Assembly: GCA_036397455.1 (NCBI GenBank)
Contig: DASWIX010000001.1
Span: forward strand, 1 to 64,000
Source of the DNA: JADFNB01 sp036397455
GTDB taxonomy: Bacteria; Gemmatimonadota; Gemmatimonadetes; Gemmatimonadales; GWC2-71-9
Direction: 5' to 3'
Length of the DNA: 64,000 nucleotides
Shown: positions 53,949-62,362 of the stretch, in pieces
Position numbering within the stretch: position 1 is the stretch's first letter
Layout: every line of letters starts with the position of its first letter
Program-made: the position numbers and the translations under genes
Notes under the pieces: generated by a model
Told to the model about the DNA's origin: nothing
The model's database searches: none
The model's input: only the letters and a program-made list of their open reading frames with translations

Positions 53949-55124
53949 ATGGCACGCATTCTCGACGACGATCGTGGCTACGGATTCGGTACCCGCGCGG
54001 TCCACGCCGGCCAGCGGCCGGACGCGGAGACCGGCGCGATCATGCCACCGATCTATCAGACCTCCACCTACGTGCAGGACGGCCTGGGCCGTCATAAGGG
54101 GTTCGAGTACGCGCGGACCCGTAACCCCACCCGGGACGTCCTGGAGCGGAATGTCGCGTCGCTGGAAGGCGCGACGTACGGATTCGCTTGGGCGTCCGGC
54201 CTGGCGGCGACCGATGCGGTGCTCAAGCTGTTGCGGGCCGGCGACCACGTGTTGGCGGGCGAGAACTTATACGGCGGGACCCATCGGCTCATGGAGCAGG
54301 TATACGCGGGCCTCGGGCTGCGGTTTTCGTTTGCCGACGCGCGCGATCTCGACGCATTGCAGGCGGCGATCACGCCGGCGACCAAGATGGTCTTCATGGA
54401 AACCCCCACCAATCCGATGATGCGGCTGGTCGACCTGAGCGCCATCGGGGAAATCGCCAGGGGGAGCAACCTGCTGTTTGCCGTCGACAACACGTTCGCC
54501 ACCCCGTTTTTCCAGCGCCCCATCGAGCACGGAGCCGACCTGGTGGTGCACTCCACCACCAAGTACCTCAACGGGCACAGCGACATGGTGGGCGGGATGA
54601 TCCTCACCCGCCGTGACGACCTGGCTGAGCAGCTGGCGTTTCTGCAAAACGCGACCGGGGCGGTGCCGGGCCCGATGGACTGCTGGCTGGCACTGCGGGG
54701 GACCAAGACCCTCGCGCTGCGGATGACCCGGCATGACATCTCCGGCCGCCAGATCGCGACCTGGCTCGACACCCATCCCAAAATCGCGCGGGTGTACTAT
54801 CCCGGGCTCCCGAGCCACGAGCAACACGAGCTTGCCTGCCGCCAGATGCGCGGCTTCGGCGGGATGATCTCCCTGGAACTCGGGTCGCTCGAGCGGGCAC
54901 GCGTGATGTCCGAGGCAACCCGCCTGTTTTCCCTGGCCGAGTCGCTCGGAGGGGTCGAGAGCCTCATCGGCCACCCGGCCTCGATGACCCACGCGGCGGT
55001 GCCGAAAGCAATGCGCGACGCGATGGGGTTGACCGACGGCTTGGTGCGCCTCTCGGTCGGGATCGAGGAGCCGGAAGATCTGATCGCCGACTTGGACCAG
55101 GCGCTGGCGCGGGCGTACGCCTAG
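53949..55124 (+). CDS. Cys/Met metabolism PLP-dependent enzyme (cystathionine gamma-synthase/beta-lyase family)
   Basis: A 391-residue fold-type I PLP enzyme. The PLP lysine is K205 in VVHSTTKYLNGHSD; other marks are YARTRNPTRDVLE, ENLYGGTHRL and DNTFATPFFQRP. The family includes cystathionine gamma-synthase, cystathionine beta- and gamma-lyase and methionine gamma-lyase, which cannot be told apart reliably here. A transsulfuration role is most likely. It has its own 100-base upstream region, divergent from the HD-GYP gene. Confidence 0.88.
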   Translation: MARILDDDRGYGFGTRAVHAGQRPDAETGAIMPPIYQTSTYVQDGLGRHKGFEYARTRNPTRDVLERNVASLEGATYGFAWASGLAATDAVLKLLRAGDHVLAGENLYGGTHRLMEQVYAGLGLRFSFADARDLDALQAAITPATKMVFMETPTNPMMRLVDLSAIGEIARGSNLLFAVDNTFATPFFQRPIEHGADLVVHSTTKYLNGHSDMVGGMILTRRDDLAEQLAFLQNATGAVPGPMDCWLALRGTKTLALRMTRHDISGRQIATWLDTHPKIARVYYPGLPSHEQHELACRQMRGFGGMISLELGSLERARVMSEATRLFSLAESLGGVESLIGHPASMTHAAVPKAMRDAMGLTDGLVRLSVGIEEPEDLIADLDQALARAYA

Positions 55125-55212
55125 GCCCTTCGGGTGAAACCGCCCGGCTGCGGCTCCGTAGGGAGCGGAGACAGACCACGTTCAACGCCGAATCTCCTTT
55201 CCGGAGGCAGGT

Positions 55213-56220
55213 ATGACTGACGCCACCGGCACCCCGTCGACACCATCGCGGGTTGTCTTGACCGATATCGCCCCTGACGCGTGGGAGCACCCCGCGGATC
55301 GGGCGGCGCTGAACGCGCTGCGCAAGGTCCCCGGATTCGACGATGCGGTGAAACGGATCTTCGGATTCTTCGGCGAGCGTGGCATTCAGTTGATGTTTCA
55401 GGCGAACGCCGTTCGCTGCGGGCCCAACCAGTTCCCCAAGCTGTACACCATGCTCGGGGAAGTTTGTGCCACCATGGACTGGCCCGTGCAACCGGATTTG
55501 TACGTCACGCAAACGCCGATGGTCAATGCGGGCGCCGTCGGTTTCGAGCATCCGTTCATCGTGCTCAACTCCGGTGCCGTATCGCTACTGGACGACGACG
55601 AAATCCGGGTGCTCATCGGCCATGAGTTGGGGCACGTGATGAGCGGGCATGCGCTCTACCGAACCATCACCATACTGGTCCTGACGCTCGGCTTCCAGAA
55701 TCTGCCGTTCCTGGCCGGGATTGCGCTGATGCCGATCAAGCTGGCCCTGCTCGAGTGGTACCGCAAAGCCGAGCACTCGGCCGATCGCGCCGGTTTGCTC
55801 ACCAGCCAGGCACTCGACTCGTCCCTGCGCGTGTTCCTGAAACTCGCCGGCGGCGGCGACATGACCCAGATGAACCTCGAAGCGTTCATGGAACAGGCTA
55901 AGGAATACGAGGCGGGCGGCGGTCCGTTGGACGCGATCTACAAGATCCTGAATACGCTCGGCGCCACGCACCCATTCAACACACTGCGCGCGGCCGAGCT
56001 GCAGCGCTGGGTCGACGGCGGGACGTACGAGAAGATCCTCGGCGGCGAGTATCCGCATCGCGACGGAGAGGGACAGGAAGACTACTCCTACATGAACGAC
56101 ATCAAGGACGCCGCCACGCATTACGGCCAGGAGGCGCGGGACGTCGCCAGCCAGATGGCCGATGCGGCCAAGAAGGCCGCACAAGCGTTCGCCAGCGCCT
56201 TCCGGGAGCCGCGCGAGTAG
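55213..56220 (+). CDS. M48 family metallopeptidase
   Basis: A 335-residue zinc peptidase related to HtpX/Ste24. The zinc site is HELGHV (H137, E138, H141) and the third ligand is E187 in KAEHSADRAG. The segment between them (TITILVLTLGFQNLPF) is hydrophobic and may be membrane-associated. A GGAGG ribosome site lies 5 nt before the ATG. The C-terminal 60 residues are charged and alanine-rich. It may clear damaged membrane proteins. purD follows with its GTG on the last base of the stop codon. Confidence 0.88.
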   Translation: MTDATGTPSTPSRVVLTDIAPDAWEHPADRAALNALRKVPGFDDAVKRIFGFFGERGIQLMFQANAVRCGPNQFPKLYTMLGEVCATMDWPVQPDLYVTQTPMVNAGAVGFEHPFIVLNSGAVSLLDDDEIRVLIGHELGHVMSGHALYRTITILVLTLGFQNLPFLAGIALMPIKLALLEWYRKAEHSADRAGLLTSQALDSSLRVFLKLAGGGDMTQMNLEAFMEQAKEYEAGGGPLDAIYKILNTLGATHPFNTLRAAELQRWVDGGTYEKILGGEYPHRDGEGQEDYSYMNDIKDAATHYGQEARDVASQMADAAKKAAQAFASAFREPRE

Positions 56221-57497
56221 TGAACGTCCTGGTGGTCGGTGGCGGTGGTCGCGAGCACGCGCTCTGCTGGACGCTCGCCAACGCCGCCACCCTCTACTGC
56301 GCCCCGGGCAACGCCGGTACCGCCGCCAGCGCCACCAATCTCCCCCTCGACATTACCAACCATGACAGCCTGATTCGCGCGGTGCGCGATCGGGGCATCG
56401 ACCTCACGGTCATCGGTCCAGAAGCCCCCCTGGCAGCCGGATTGGTGGACGCGTTCGAAGCCGCCGGGCTTGCCGCCTTTGGCCCCACGCGCGACGCGGC
56501 ACAACTCGAAGCGTCCAAGGCCTTCTCCAAGAAACTGATGCAGGACGCCGGCATCCCGACCGCCGCATCCGAGACCTTCACCGGCGTCGAGAGCGCCCTG
56601 CGTTACATCGCGGGACACGCGGAGCCGCTGGTCGTGAAGGCCTCCGGTCTGGCCGCCGGCAAGGGCGCCATCGTATGTGAGACGCGGCGCGCCGCGGCTG
56701 AAGCCGCCCGCTCGATGTTTGACGGGGCGTTCGGCGAGGCGGGAAACGCCGTCGTGGTCGAGGCGTTTCTCGAAGGCGAGGAATTGTCGGTGCTCGCGCT
56801 GACCGACGGCGAGCGCGTGCTCATCCTGCCGCCCTCGCAGGACCACAAACGTATCGGAGAGCGCGATACCGGTCCTAATACGGGTGGCATGGGCGCATAC
56901 ACGCCGGTGGCGATCGCGACCCCGGCGCTGATGGCCCGGGTGGAACGGGAGGTCCTGATGCCCACGCTCCGCGCCATGTCGGAACGCGGATCGCCCTATC
57001 GCGGCGTCCTGTACGCCGGCCTCATGGTATCGACGGCGGGCGACCCGTCCGTCGTGGAGTTCAACTGCCGGTTCGGCGATCCCGAAGCACAGGTCGTGCT
57101 GCCGCTCGCCGGTGACGATCTCGGAGACCACCTGTGGCGCATTGCTCGTCGCGAAGCGTGGTCACCCCGCTCGAGCATGGTCGCAACGCCGCGTGCCGCG
57201 GTGACCACCGTGTTGGCCGCTCGCGGCTATCCGGCCAGTCCGGACACGGGGGCGGCGATCGACGTGCCGGCCGAGCTGCCTCCGGATACCGTCCTGTTCC
57301 ACTCCGGCACCGCGCGGGACGACGACGGGACGCTGCGGGTGGCAGGCGGGCGGGTATTGTGCGCCACCGGATTCGGGCCGGACGTGGCGTCAGCCGCCGC
57401 CACCAGCCGCCGGCTCGCCGCCATGGTGCGTTTCGAGGGGATGCAGTACCGGCGTGACATCGCATGGCGAGAGGTTGCTCGTGCCGGAGCTTCCTGA
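56220..57497 (+). CDS. purD: phosphoribosylamine-glycine ligase
   Basis: A 425-residue ATP-grasp enzyme of purine synthesis, joining phosphoribosylamine and glycine. It begins NVLVVGGGGREHALCWTL and has the ATP-grasp parts VKASGLAAGKGAIVC, SQDHKRIGERDTGPNTGGMGAY and VEFNCRFGDPEAQ. The GTG at 56220 shares a base with the preceding stop. Its last 17 bases overlap mutM. Confidence 0.97.
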   Translation: MNVLVVGGGGREHALCWTLANAATLYCAPGNAGTAASATNLPLDITNHDSLIRAVRDRGIDLTVIGPEAPLAAGLVDAFEAAGLAAFGPTRDAAQLEASKAFSKKLMQDAGIPTAASETFTGVESALRYIAGHAEPLVVKASGLAAGKGAIVCETRRAAAEAARSMFDGAFGEAGNAVVVEAFLEGEELSVLALTDGERVLILPPSQDHKRIGERDTGPNTGGMGAYTPVAIATPALMARVEREVLMPTLRAMSERGSPYRGVLYAGLMVSTAGDPSVVEFNCRFGDPEAQVVLPLAGDDLGDHLWRIARREAWSPRSSMVATPRAAVTTVLAARGYPASPDTGAAIDVPAELPPDTVLFHSGTARDDDGTLRVAGGRVLCATGFGPDVASAAATSRRLAAMVRFEGMQYRRDIAWREVARAGAS

Positions 57498-58314
57498 AGT
57501 CGAAACCATCGTCCGCGACATCGCTCCGCACCTCACCGGCCATACGCTCCACGAACCCCGTCTGTACCAGACCAACGTGCTGCGCGGGGTCTCGAAAGCG
57601 GCACTGCTGCGCGCCCTCGACGGCACCGGCGTCGTGGACGTCTCGCGGCGCGCCAAACACGTCGTCATCGAACTGGATTCCGGTCTTCGCCTGGTGATCC
57701 AACCGCGCATGACCGGTTCGCTGCTCATTCTGGGGCGGCGGCTGGCGCGTGACGAGCGACGGTACGCGGTGTTGCACGTCACGATCGACGATCGACGCGC
57801 GCTGGTGTATCGCGACGTGCGTCGGCTCGGCACGGTGCACCTCTTGGATGAATCGGCCTGGATCGCCTATACTGGACGTATCGGTCCCGAACCGCTCGAG
57901 GCGACATTCGGTGTCGCCCGATTCCGCCGGTGTCTTGCCGGTACCCGACAGGCGATCAAGAAGGTGATCATGGATCAGCGCAGGCTGGCCGGCGTGGGGA
58001 ATATCTATGCCAATGAGGCGCTGTTCCGCGCGCGGGTGCATCCGGCGCTGCCGGCCCATCGGTTGGACGCCGCCGAGACCCGCCGGCTGCACCGAGTCAT
58101 TCGGTCAGTGCTGCGCGACGCCATCCGATCTCGCGGGTCGACCGTCCGCGACTACCGAACCGGAACGGGTGGACGCGGCGCCTATCAAACGGCACATCAG
58201 GTGTACGGCCGGGGCGGCGAGCCATGCGTCCGATGCGGCACGACGCTGACGGGCACGCACGCGATCGACGGTCGGGCAACCACGTACTGCGACATCTGTC
58301 AGGCAACGCGATGA
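57481..58314 (+). CDS. mutM: formamidopyrimidine-DNA glycosylase
   Basis: A 277-residue base-excision repair enzyme that removes 8-oxoguanine and cleaves the backbone. The N-terminal PELPEVE provides the catalytic Pro (after Met removal) and Glu. The H2TH region contains AGVGNIYANEALF, and the C-terminal zinc finger has CVRCG and YCDICQ. The GTG at 57481 is chosen because the proline must follow the initiator; a longer reading would be inactive. It overlaps purD. Confidence 0.96.
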   Translation: MPELPEVETIVRDIAPHLTGHTLHEPRLYQTNVLRGVSKAALLRALDGTGVVDVSRRAKHVVIELDSGLRLVIQPRMTGSLLILGRRLARDERRYAVLHVTIDDRRALVYRDVRRLGTVHLLDESAWIAYTGRIGPEPLEATFGVARFRRCLAGTRQAIKKVIMDQRRLAGVGNIYANEALFRARVHPALPAHRLDAAETRRLHRVIRSVLRDAIRSRGSTVRDYRTGTGGRGAYQTAHQVYGRGGEPCVRCGTTLTGTHAIDGRATTYCDICQATR

Positions 58315-58324
58315 GGCCCGACTG

Positions 58325-59416
58325 CTGAACGTCCTGCCGTTCGTCGACACCGAGCGCCTGAAACGGCGCGTCGCCGCGCTCGCCGAGAACCGGCCGGGTG
58401 TCTACCGGATGCTCGACCAGTCGGGCCGCGTCATCTACGTCGGCAAAGCCAAGCGGACCCGCGCACGCGTCTTGTCGTACTTCCGGTCACAATATCCCGA
58501 GGAGAAGGCCGCGCGCATCCTTGCCGCCACGGCTGACATCGCATGGCACTACGTGCCGTCGGAGTTCGCCGCGTACCTGGGCGAGCTGCGGCAGATCCAG
58601 CGGTACCGTCCCGTGTTCAACGTGCGGATGAACCGTCCACGCCGCATGGCGTTCGTCAAGGTGTCGGACGGGCCGGCACCCAAGATCTACGTCGGGAACG
58701 CGCCGACCGCGGTGGACGTCAAGCACTACGGACCGTTCGGTTCGGCCCGACAGCTGCGGGACGCGGTGCGCGAGTTGAACCTGCACCTCGGGCTGCGCGA
58801 TTGCGCCACCGACATGCCGATCAACTACCCCGAACAAGGGGACTTCTTCGCGCCACGCCGCCGGGCGGCATGCCTGCGACACGATCTCGGCTCGTGCCTC
58901 GGCCCGTGCGGCGGCTTCGTCACCGAATCCGACTACCGCGCGCGCGTCACGACCGCCGTCGCGTTTCTCGAAGGGCGGGCCATCGCCCCGCTGGATGCCG
59001 TGGTGGCGGCCATGAGCAACGCGAGCGATACCGACGCCTTCGAGCGCGCCGCCCGGTGGCGCGACCGGTTCGACGCACTGGAATGGTTGTTCGCGGAGGG
59101 CAACCGCGCGCGCGCCGCGATTGACGCGCTCAGTTTCGTCTACGTCGATCCCGGAGCGTACGGCGACGACCGCATCTACGTGATCAAACGCGCCACGGTG
59201 CGCGCGGCGGCGCCTGCGCCGCGCACGCCCATCGAAAGCGAGGCCTTTCGAGCTCTGGTGGCCGAACACGCCGGCCCGGAGCCCAACGCCGGCCCGATAC
59301 CCGCGAACACGATCGACGAGACGCTCCTGCTCATGAGCTGGTTCCGCCGGCATCCTGCCGCCGTGCGGAAGACCATTCCGCTCGACCAGTGGCTCGAGCA
59401 GCATCCCGCGCACTGA
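58325..59416 (+). CDS. short UvrC-like GIY-YIG nuclease
   Basis: A 363-residue protein (364 from the adjacent CTG) that matches the N-terminal half of UvrC. The GIY-YIG part has NRPGVYRMLDQSGRVIYVGKAK (quoted in part) and the cysteine motif CLRHDLGSCLGPC. A UVR-like helix region follows (ERAARWRDRFDALEWL). It lacks the RNase H-like endonuclease and helix-hairpin-helix domains of full UvrC. Its first ATG in frame (58409) falls within the GIY motif, so the start must be upstream; only CTG codons at 58322 and 58325 are available, 7 to 10 bases after the mutM stop. It could make a single incision, as Cho does, or act apart from UvrAB. Confidence 0.82.
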   Translation: MNVLPFVDTERLKRRVAALAENRPGVYRMLDQSGRVIYVGKAKRTRARVLSYFRSQYPEEKAARILAATADIAWHYVPSEFAAYLGELRQIQRYRPVFNVRMNRPRRMAFVKVSDGPAPKIYVGNAPTAVDVKHYGPFGSARQLRDAVRELNLHLGLRDCATDMPINYPEQGDFFAPRRRAACLRHDLGSCLGPCGGFVTESDYRARVTTAVAFLEGRAIAPLDAVVAAMSNASDTDAFERAARWRDRFDALEWLFAEGNRARAAIDALSFVYVDPGAYGDDRIYVIKRATVRAAAPAPRTPIESEAFRALVAEHAGPEPNAGPIPANTIDETLLLMSWFRRHPAAVRKTIPLDQWLEQHPAH

Positions 59417-59420
59417 CATC

Positions 59421-60380
59421 GTGGACCTCACGGCCGTCATTCAGCTCGGGGTCGGCATGGCGATCCTCTCCGCGGGCGGTCACTACCTCGTGGAGGGCGC
59501 GACGCGGCTGGCACTGCTGGCCCGCATCTCCTCCGCCGCGGTCGGTCTCACGGTCGTCGCACTCGGCACCAGCATGCCCGAACTCGCGGTCAGCCTCGGC
59601 GCCGCCATGCGGGGCGCCAAGGCGATTTCGTACGCCAACGTCGTGGGATCGAACATCATCAATATCGGCGTCATTCTCGGCATCGCGGCGCTGCTCAGGG
59701 CGATTCCCGTGCCGCGTCAGACGATCCGGCTCGAGTATCCGTTCATGCTGGCGGCCACGATCGTCTGTCTCCTCGTGGCGCGCGACGGCGACATCGATCG
59801 ACTCGAAGGCGGCGTATTCGTCGTGGCGATCGTGGCGTTCCTCACCTACATGGTCCGACGATCGCGGGGCGAGACCGATACGCCTGAAGCGCGCGAACTG
59901 GCGCGCACGCGTATCGACGCCGGGGGCGGGTGGGGACCGAGCATCGCGATGATCTCGCTCGGCGTGGTGGGTTTGGCAGCCGGGGCGGAATTGATGGTAC
60001 GGGGCGCCGTCACGCTCGCCGACGCGATAGGAGTCACACAGCGCGTCATTGGCCTGACGGTCATCGCCATGGGAACATCGTTGCCGGAACTCGCGACCTG
60101 CATCGTCGCCGCCAGGCGAAACGCGTCCGACATCCTCCTCGGCAACATCGTCGGATCGAACATCTTCAACCTGCTGGGCATCCTCGGGATCACCGCATTG
60201 CTCGTCGAGGTTCCGCTGGATCCTGAGGCCGTGACGATCGACAACTGGGTGATGCTCGGCTTCGCCGCGGGCTTGTTCCCGCTCATGGCCTGGGGCAGAC
60301 GGCTCGCATGGGGCAGCGGGACCGTGCTCCTCGTGGCGTTCGTCATTTACCTCATCGAACTGATCCGCGATGCGATGTAG
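59421..60380 (+). CDS. calcium/sodium antiporter (YrbG-like)
   Basis: A 319-residue CaCA-superfamily membrane protein with about ten hydrophobic segments in two inverted halves. The alpha repeats are LGTSMPELAVSLGAAM with NVVGSNIINIGVILG, and MGTSLPELATCIVAARR with NIVGSNIFNLLGILG. It exchanges Ca2+ for Na+ (family knowledge). GTG start 4 bases after the preceding stop. It converges with a histidine kinase gene across 40 bases that include CCCCCTGGGGGG. Confidence 0.92.
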   Translation: MDLTAVIQLGVGMAILSAGGHYLVEGATRLALLARISSAAVGLTVVALGTSMPELAVSLGAAMRGAKAISYANVVGSNIINIGVILGIAALLRAIPVPRQTIRLEYPFMLAATIVCLLVARDGDIDRLEGGVFVVAIVAFLTYMVRRSRGETDTPEARELARTRIDAGGGWGPSIAMISLGVVGLAAGAELMVRGAVTLADAIGVTQRVIGLTVIAMGTSLPELATCIVAARRNASDILLGNIVGSNIFNLLGILGITALLVEVPLDPEAVTIDNWVMLGFAAGLFPLMAWGRRLAWGSGTVLLVAFVIYLIELIRDAM

Positions 60381-60420
60381 GAACCCCCTGGGGGGACGGG
60401 GCACCGGACCGTCGGAGCCG

Positions 60421-62277
60421 TCAGGCCGCGATGGCCGTGACCGCTCGCACGAGTTCCCGCAGCTCGAAGGGCTTCGCGATCCACTGTTCCCCCGCCTCGC
60501 TCAGAAACCGCTCGACATCGGCGCTCAGCGTATCCCCGGTCATGAACAGGAATCGACCCCGCAAGTCGGCACGTGACCGGACGACCGATCGATACATCAC
60601 CGAGCCGCTCTCGGACCCGAGCCGCATGTCGCAGATGATGACGTCGTGGTGATCGGCGAGGATAGTGCGTGCCGCTCCGGCGGCGGTGGCGCACACCTCG
60701 ACCGCAAAGCCGCTGCGCTCGAGTAAGCGGCGAACCGTGTCGCGAATCGCGGGTTCGTCATCGACCACGAGGACGCGGCGCCCCTGCCGCGGGATCGTCT
60801 GGTCGCCCGACACCGCTCGGTCCGGCACCGGCAACACCGCGGGGACGGCTGACGCGAGCGGCAACTGCAGCACAAACACGGCCCCACCGGGCCTATTCGA
60901 TTCGAGCAGGAGGTCGCCTCCGTGCGCTCGCGCAATCCGCCGTGCAAGCGGGAGACCCAACCCGGTCCCCACCGTAGCGGCCTTGGTCGTGAAGAACGGC
61001 TCGAAGATCGCGTCTCGCTGTTCCGGGGGAACACCGGGCCCATCATCGGCCACTCGTAATTCGACCATCTCCCCGTGACGGCGAAGGGTGACCGTGAGCT
61101 CACCCCCGCCGCGCACCTCGACCATGGCCTGCTGGGCGTTCACCAGCAGGACGACGAGGATCTGCTCGATCTCGTCCGGGTCGGCGAACACGGCCGGCAG
61201 ATCGGCGGCAATCCGGCGGTGCAATCGGATGCCATGCCCCACGAGGCCCGACAGGCGGATCTTGAGCGCCGTATTCACGAGCCCGGCCAGATCGAGCGAC
61301 CGGCGCGTTGGCTCGCGCCGGCGTACGAGCTGCAGCAGGCGACGAGCGATGCCCCCCGCCCGACGGGCCTCGTGCACGAGGGCGTCGATCATCTCGCGGT
61401 CGGAGGGCGACAGCGACGATTCGACCGCGAGGAGCTCGGCGTATCCGAGCATGCCGGTCAGAGGGTTGTTCAGCTCGTGGGCGATGCCGGCGATCACCTG
61501 ACCCATTTCGGCGAGCGCCGATGTGCGGCGACTGGCGTGTTCCTGTTGCACCCGCTTGGTGCAATCCTCGATCGCGACCAACCAGGCGTCGGGGGCACCG
61601 TCGACCGCACCGACCGGCGTCGCTTTCCACTCCGCGGGGAATGCCGTGCCGTCATTCCGGGTCATCACGCCGGGTTCTCCCCGCGTGCGCGGCGCGAGCA
61701 CGTCGACACCCGTCAGCTCGTCGATCAGTCGCCCGTGAATCGTCTCCACGCCCGTGCCGAGCAATCGGGCCGCCACCGCGTTGGCCATCGTCACTCGCCG
61801 GTCGGCGTTGAGCAGGAGCACCGCGTCCGGCGCCCCCTCCAGCGCCGCGATCGCCACCGCGGAGAGTTCGCGGCGCCGCGCCTCAGCACCGCGGACCCAC
61901 ACGGCAAACGCCAGCACGAGGAGGTCGACCGTTCCGACCGCCGTCGTCAAAGCAATCACGGTGATGGCGTCGGCACCGACCCAGTAACCTTGACCGGCGA
62001 ATCCCTCGCCGGCCGCGACCATGACCATGCTCGCAACGAGCGCGCCCGCGCCTCGGGCCGCGCCACCGTGGTATCCAACCAGCGCCACGGCCAGGACGTG
62101 CGCGAACCACGTGAGGTGTGACGGTGGTCCGAGAACAGGTCGGAACAGCGGATGGATCAGGGGGACCAGGAAGGCGACGGCCGCAACGATCGACCCCGCG
62201 TTCGCGCGACAAGTGGGTCCCCAGGTTCCTACCACCCGGGCCACGAGATGCTTCAGATTGATCATCAGCCGGCGCAT
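60421..62277 (-). CDS. membrane hybrid sensor histidine kinase (TM-PAS-HisKA-HATPase-REC)
   Basis: A 618-residue kinase with four to five N-terminal membrane helices (about residues 25-125), a PAS domain (140-250), the phosphoacceptor H267 in GIAHELNNPLTG, the ATPase domain with NAQQAMVE, DDGPGVPPE and VGTGLGLPLA, and a C-terminal receiver with D550 in VIICDMRLGS and K in WIAKPFEL. The N-terminal region may sense within the membrane. No partner regulator is adjacent. It lies downstream of the magnesium transporter on the same strand, separated by a hairpin. Confidence 0.88.
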   Translation of the reverse strand: MRRLMINLKHLVARVVGTWGPTCRANAGSIVAAVAFLVPLIHPLFRPVLGPPSHLTWFAHVLAVALVGYHGGAARGAGALVASMVMVAAGEGFAGQGYWVGADAITVIALTTAVGTVDLLVLAFAVWVRGAEARRRELSAVAIAALEGAPDAVLLLNADRRVTMANAVAARLLGTGVETIHGRLIDELTGVDVLAPRTRGEPGVMTRNDGTAFPAEWKATPVGAVDGAPDAWLVAIEDCTKRVQQEHASRRTSALAEMGQVIAGIAHELNNPLTGMLGYAELLAVESSLSPSDREMIDALVHEARRAGGIARRLLQLVRRREPTRRSLDLAGLVNTALKIRLSGLVGHGIRLHRRIAADLPAVFADPDEIEQILVVLLVNAQQAMVEVRGGGELTVTLRRHGEMVELRVADDGPGVPPEQRDAIFEPFFTTKAATVGTGLGLPLARRIARAHGGDLLLESNRPGGAVFVLQLPLASAVPAVLPVPDRAVSGDQTIPRQGRRVLVVDDEPAIRDTVRRLLERSGFAVEVCATAAGAARTILADHHDVIICDMRLGSESGSVMYRSVVRSRADLRGRFLFMTGDTLSADVERFLSEAGEQWIAKPFELRELVRAVTAIAA

Positions 62278-62330
62278 CGCCTCTCCCGCGACGGATTCTC
62301 CTCCTCCCGAAACCCGTGCCGGGGATGAGC

Positions 62331-62354
62331 GGTTCCCCGTTGAGGAGGGGAACC
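62331..62354 (-). terminator. hairpin after mgtE
   Basis: GGTTCCCC and GGGGAACC form a perfect 8-bp stem with an 8-nt loop, starting 8 nt after the mgtE stop codon on the minus strand. No T-run follows. It probably separates mgtE from the downstream kinase gene. Confidence 0.5.
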
Positions 62355-62362
62355 CCGGGGAA

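Noticed and set aside
55140..55190. Hairpin CTCCG/CGGAG upstream of the M48 peptidase
   Set aside because: Five-base arms in GC-rich DNA are expected by chance; no conserved structure or terminator features.
60381..60420. Terminator at CCCCCTGGGGGG between convergent genes
   Set aside because: The stem is only 4 bp once a loop of normal size is allowed, so it is too weak to call.
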